From NCBI RefSeq assembly GCF_009996735.1, contig NZ_JAACYI010000003.1:62001-126000 (forward strand): a stretch of DNA of 64,000 nt, written 5' to 3'. The stretch is from Cellulomonas sp. APG4. GTDB taxonomy: Bacteria; Actinomycetota; Actinomycetes; Actinomycetales; Cellulomonadaceae. Shown one piece after another: positions 61,323 to 64,000 of the stretch (positions are counted from its first letter, which is position 1; every line of letters begins with the position of its first letter). The position numbers and the translations under genes were made by a program. A model generated the notes under the pieces. It ran no database searches. It saw only the letters and a program-made list of their open reading frames with translations, and was not told the DNA's origin.

Positions 61323-61700
61323 TCAGGCGTCGAGCGCGACCGTGAACCAGACGGTCTTGCCACCGGTCGGCCGCGGCTCGACCCCCCACCGCTCGGCGAG
61401 GCGGTCGATGATGCGCATGCCGTGGCCCCCCGGCACCTCCGGTCCGGTCGTGCGCACGACGGGGAGCGCGTCGCCGTCGTCGGCGACCCGGATCGTCAGC
61501 CGTCCGTCGTGCACGCGAGCCGCGACGCGCACGGGGCTCGTCGGGCCGTGGTGGAGGGCGTTGGCGACCGCCTCGCTCGTGAGCAGCTCGACCACCTGGA
61601 GTCGCTGTCGCGGCGCGCCCGCGCGCGCCGCGAGGTCCCGCGCCCAGTGGCGCGCGCGGGCGAGCTCGCCGAGGCGGGGTTCGAGGAGGATCTCCGTCAC
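61323..61700 (-). CDS. RsbW-like ATPase-domain (anti-sigma type) protein
   Basis: A 125-residue GHKL-fold protein. The N-box is ELLTSEAVANALHHG, the G1 box is VADDGDALP, and the G2-like GGHGMRIIDRLAERWGV and GGKTVWFTV follow. This is the single-domain HATPase_c_2 type found in actinobacteria as anti-sigma factors or partners in signal cascades. GTG 61700 begins one base after the stop of the GAF gene, so the two are coupled. Its sigma factor or antagonist is not in the window. Confidence 0.82.
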   Translation of the reverse strand: MTEILLEPRLGELARARHWARDLAARAGAPRQRLQVVELLTSEAVANALHHGPTSPVRVAARVHDGRLTIRVADDGDALPVVRTTGPEVPGGHGMRIIDRLAERWGVEPRPTGGKTVWFTVALDA

Positions 61701-61701
61701 C

Positions 61702-62145
61702 TCACGTCCCCAGCGTGGTGCGGACCACCTCGGCGATCTCCTGCAGGTACTCGTCCATCCCCGCGAGCCGCGCCTCGTCCCACGGGTCGACGTCGTCCGA
61801 GTAGAGGTTGAGCGCGAGACGCGTGGTCTCGTCGACGTAGGCGGGAAGAGCCGCCGCCGAGCGGAACCCGGCGTCGAGCGCGGCGGCCCGCCACGCCGGC
61901 CAGCGCGGGTCACCCGAGATCTCAGGGACGAGGACGCCGGCCATGTGCTGGAGCGACGTCACGCACGGGCCGTCGCCCGTCTCGACCTCGACCCGGTCGC
62001 AGCGCTCGGCGCGTTCGTCGCTGCTGCCCGCGTACGCGAGCTGCTCGCCCGAGCGCAGCACGATGCTGCAGAACGTGTCGGGTCCGAGACGCTCGGCGGC
62101 TCCACGTGCCGCCGCCGCGAGTGCGTCGGGCTCCTGGATCATCAC
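61702..62145 (-). CDS. GAF-domain protein
   Basis: A 147-residue protein that looks like a single GAF domain: CSIVLRSGEQLAYAGSSDERAERCDRVEVETGDGPCVTSLQHMAGVLVPEISGDPRWPAWRAAALDAGFRSAAALPAYVDETTRLALNLYSDD. A second module such as ANTAR is missing. It may sense a small molecule and pass the signal to the ATPase-fold protein encoded next. The ATG is at 62145 or 62142. Confidence 0.75.
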   Translation of the reverse strand: MMIQEPDALAAAARGAAERLGPDTFCSIVLRSGEQLAYAGSSDERAERCDRVEVETGDGPCVTSLQHMAGVLVPEISGDPRWPAWRAAALDAGFRSAAALPAYVDETTRLALNLYSDDVDPWDEARLAGMDEYLQEIAEVVRTTLGT

Positions 62146-62254
62146 TCACCTCGGGCTCGGGGGCGGGGTCCAGGCTCGCACGCCTCGGCGCCCGGGGCAC
62201 GTCGACGCACGGGAGGGCCCAGGAGTGCGGACCCCCGCGTCGCCGGTCGACCCA

Positions 62255-62294
62255 CCCGCACCGCCCAGGGGTCGGGACGACCGGGCGGTGCGGG
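62255..62294 (-). terminator. terminator of the Ig-like surface protein gene
   Basis: A 12-bp stem (62255-62266 / 62283-62294) with a 16-nt loop, 22 bp past the stop at 62316. Confidence 0.6.
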
Positions 62295-62315
62295 CGAACG
62301 CAGGAAGCCTGCCGG

Positions 62316-64000
62316 CTAGGTGAGCCAGTGGCCTGGCCCAGGACGCCGACGTGCTGTGACCAGCGCAGCGGCACCGGCCAGGACGAGGAGCGCGGCCCAG
62401 GTGAGCACCGCGCTGGATGCAGCCCCGGTGAGCGCCAACCGCGCGGGGCTGGGCGCTGCGTCCGACGGCGGGCTCGCCGCCGCCCGGACGGTCAGCGGGG
62501 TGGACGCCCACCGCTGGGACGTGCCGCCGATCACCTCGAGCGTGTGCCGGCCGGGAGCGGTGCCCGCGGGCAACTCCTCCAGGAGGAGCACGGCCCTGCC
62601 CGCGAGGTCGGCCGTGACGGTTCCGAGGACCACCGGTGTCGAGTACATGACGACGACGACGGTCTCTCCGGGCACGAACCCGGACGCCCGGACGGTCAGC
62701 GGTTCGGAGGCGGCGACGGAGAGCGCGTCGAGGTCGACCTCGACCCCCGGGGTCGGCGTGCCCCCGTGCGGCGGCACGCCTGCGACGGTGAGTGACACCG
62801 TGGCGCGGGCGGGTTGGTACCGAGTGTCGCCCCGGTACCGCAGCTCGAGCACGTGCTCACCGGGGGCCAGCACACGCGTGAGGTGCACCGCTCCCACTCC
62901 GCCCGTCAGCTCGCCCGTGCCCACCTCATGGCCTGCGAGCCACACGCCGACCTCTGCCGACTCCACGGCCGGGGCCGGCCCGGTCGCGATCCGCACCGGC
63001 AGCACGCCGAGCGTCCCGACGGGCGTCGTGCTCGGTGGAGCGTCGAGCGTCGTCGGAGCACGAGTGACCTCGACCTCGAGGGTCTCGGCCACCGCGGGTG
63101 CGTACCGGCCGTCGCCGTCGTACCGCGCGGCCACCGTGTACGTGCCCGGCACGAGGGCCGCGAGGTCGACCTCGGCCGCCCCGGGGCCCGCCTCCCGACC
63201 GTGGGGCGTGGGGGTACCGTCGACCGAGAGCGTGACGCGTCCGGTCGGGCCCACGGCTCCGTCGGTGCCCGTGGCCGTGGCGGTGAACCGTGCGGGTGAA
63301 CCGTAGGACCAGGTGGGCGGGCCGGCGAGACGGACGCGCGCCTCGCCGCGCGTGACGAGTACCGCCGCGTCACCCGAGGCGGGGAGGTAGACGTCGTCTC
63401 CGGAGTACCGGGCGACGACCTCGTGCGGCCCCGGGTCGAGCAGGGAAAGGTCCACGCCCACGTCGCCGTGCACGTCGTGGACGTCGCCCACGACGACGCC
63501 GTCGACGAGGTACGTCACCGTGCCCGTGGGCGCCGGCACCGTGGCCCCGCCCGGGAGCGCGGCCCGCAGCGCCACGCTGTCCCCGTAGCCCCACTCGCGC
63601 GGGCCGCCGATCGTGACGACGGTGGTCGTGCGGGCAACCGTGGCGGTCGTGTCCTGGGCGCTGGGCGCGTACGTGCCGTTGCCCAGGTACTCCGCGCGGA
63701 CGGGCAACACCTGACCGGGGTCCCCCGCCAGCACCGCGACCCGAGCGCTACCGGTGGCGTCGAGCGGCACCTCGACGGGTTCCGCCGGGCCGACGGTGAA
63801 CCGAACGGCACCCTCGCCCACGGGCGCTCCGGTACCGGGTCGTGTGACGTTCGCGACCGCCGTCGTGGGCCCGCCCACCCCTGTCACCGCTGCCTCCTCG
63901 ATCACGAGGGAGGTCGTCGTGGCGACGCGCCCCACCTCCACCTGCCGCACCGCCGTCGTGAACGGCAGGTGGTTCGCGTCGCCGGAGTAGGTGGCCGTGA
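62316..64000 (-). CDS. Ig-like repeat surface protein with LAxTG sorting signal, C-terminal part
   Basis: The frame is open to the end of the window, so the gene begins beyond 64000; about 561 residues are visible. It has about five Ig-like repeats of roughly 90-100 residues, with the pattern PTGxVTxxVDG, LxPGxHxVxARYxGDxxYxPA (for example VVARYSGDDVYLPASGD and VAARYDGDGRYAPA). The C-terminus is LALTG, a helix (SAVLTWAALLVLAGAAALVTA) and an RRR tail. This is a class E sortase signal (LAxTG) of high-GC Gram-positives, so it is probably cell-wall-anchored. Internal GTG codons are not starts. Confidence 0.85.
   Translation of the reverse strand, partial: TATYSGDANHLPFTTAVRQVEVGRVATTTSLVIEEAAVTGVGGPTTAVANVTRPGTGAPVGEGAVRFTVGPAEPVEVPLDATGSARVAVLAGDPGQVLPVRAEYLGNGTYAPSAQDTTATVARTTTVVTIGGPREWGYGDSVALRAALPGGATVPAPTGTVTYLVDGVVVGDVHDVHGDVGVDLSLLDPGPHEVVARYSGDDVYLPASGDAAVLVTRGEARVRLAGPPTWSYGSPARFTATATGTDGAVGPTGRVTLSVDGTPTPHGREAGPGAAEVDLAALVPGTYTVAARYDGDGRYAPAVAETLEVEVTRAPTTLDAPPSTTPVGTLGVLPVRIATGPAPAVESAEVGVWLAGHEVGTGELTGGVGAVHLTRVLAPGEHVLELRYRGDTRYQPARATVSLTVAGVPPHGGTPTPGVEVDLDALSVAASEPLTVRASGFVPGETVVVVMYSTPVVLGTVTADLAGRAVLLLEELPAGTAPGRHTLEVIGGTSQRWASTPLTVRAAASPPSDAAPSPARLALTGAASSAVLTWAALLVLAGAAALVTARRRPGPGHWLT

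Noticed and set aside
1-64000. CRISPR array, tRNA, rRNA, insertion sequence or prophage.
   Set aside because: I found no regularly spaced direct repeats, tRNA T-loop patterns, transposase or phage structural genes.

Overview
The window is a gene-dense, very GC-rich (visibly above 70%) bacterial chromosome segment. It comes from an actinobacterium, most likely a Cellulomonas-like member of the Micrococcales. This rests on the qcrB / ctaC-ctaD-ctaF respiratory genes, actinobacterial marker families (DUF3043, DUF4191), a glnA / glnE / glnA2 set, a GlnR-type box, many GTG starts, and many start codons placed 5-8 nt after a TANNNT -10 hexamer (leaderless promoters). I see no rRNA, tRNA, CRISPR array, transposase or phage gene. 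No gene-free stretch exceeds 300 bases.

Layout. 1-5.7 kb: end of qcrB, a superoxide dismutase, a ComB-family phosphatase and the ctaC-ctaD-ctaF oxidase operon. 5.8-11.4 kb: sulfur / Fe-S and NAD genes (desulfurase-like protein without the PLP lysine, TusA, ErpA, glycerate kinase, NadA, a DJ-1-like protein, a thioesterase). 11.5-20.6 kb: M20 peptidase, DUF3043, aldo/keto reductase, a divergent MocR regulator / small membrane ORF / YczE membrane-protein locus, pyrD, two small membrane proteins, leucyl aminopeptidase. 21-25.4 kb: lpdA, a two-lipoyl-domain E2 acyltransferase and an epimerase. 25.5-30.8 kb: an accessory block (membrane pseudokinase, Gfo/Idh oxidoreductase, MMPL transporter, divergent MarR). 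30.8-35.9 kb: lipB, lipA, DUF4191, a methyltransferase remnant, RDD protein, glnA. 36-51.2 kb: a long accessory stretch with TetR / oxidoreductase, a copper-type operon (His-rich membrane protein, PCuAC, Tat DyP peroxidase), APC permease, NarK, a beta-propeller protein, a non-homologous end-joining cluster (Ku, HhH-PHP protein, split LigD), a CoA-binding protein and an Imm51-like protein. 51.2-61.1 kb: glnE-glnA2, nadE-panB-EEP phosphatase, map-ppgK. 61.1-64 kb: GAF and ATPase-fold regulators, and the C-terminal part of a repeated Ig-like surface protein with an LAxTG sorting signal.

How the genes fit together. The backbone (qcrB, ctaF, ctaC, erpA, glycerate kinase, pepA, E2, epimerase, lipB, lipA, DUF4191, glnA, glnE, glnA2, panB) follows the order I recall from Mycobacterium tuberculosis Rv2196-Rv2225, with accessory blocks inserted. 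LipB and LipA make the cofactor used by the E2 protein, and Lpd reoxidises it. GlnE modifies the GlnA at 34 kb, which has the adenylylation tyrosine, while the GlnA2 beside glnE lacks it. Four regulator circuits can be read from DNA: a GlnR box at glnA, an 18-bp palindrome between marR and the MMPL gene, twin 13-bp palindromes between tetR and its neighbour, and 13-bp direct repeats between the MocR gene and the yczE operon. The most interesting candidate system is ku with an HhH-PHP protein in one operon, divergent from a LigD split into ligase and polymerase with no phosphoesterase domain.
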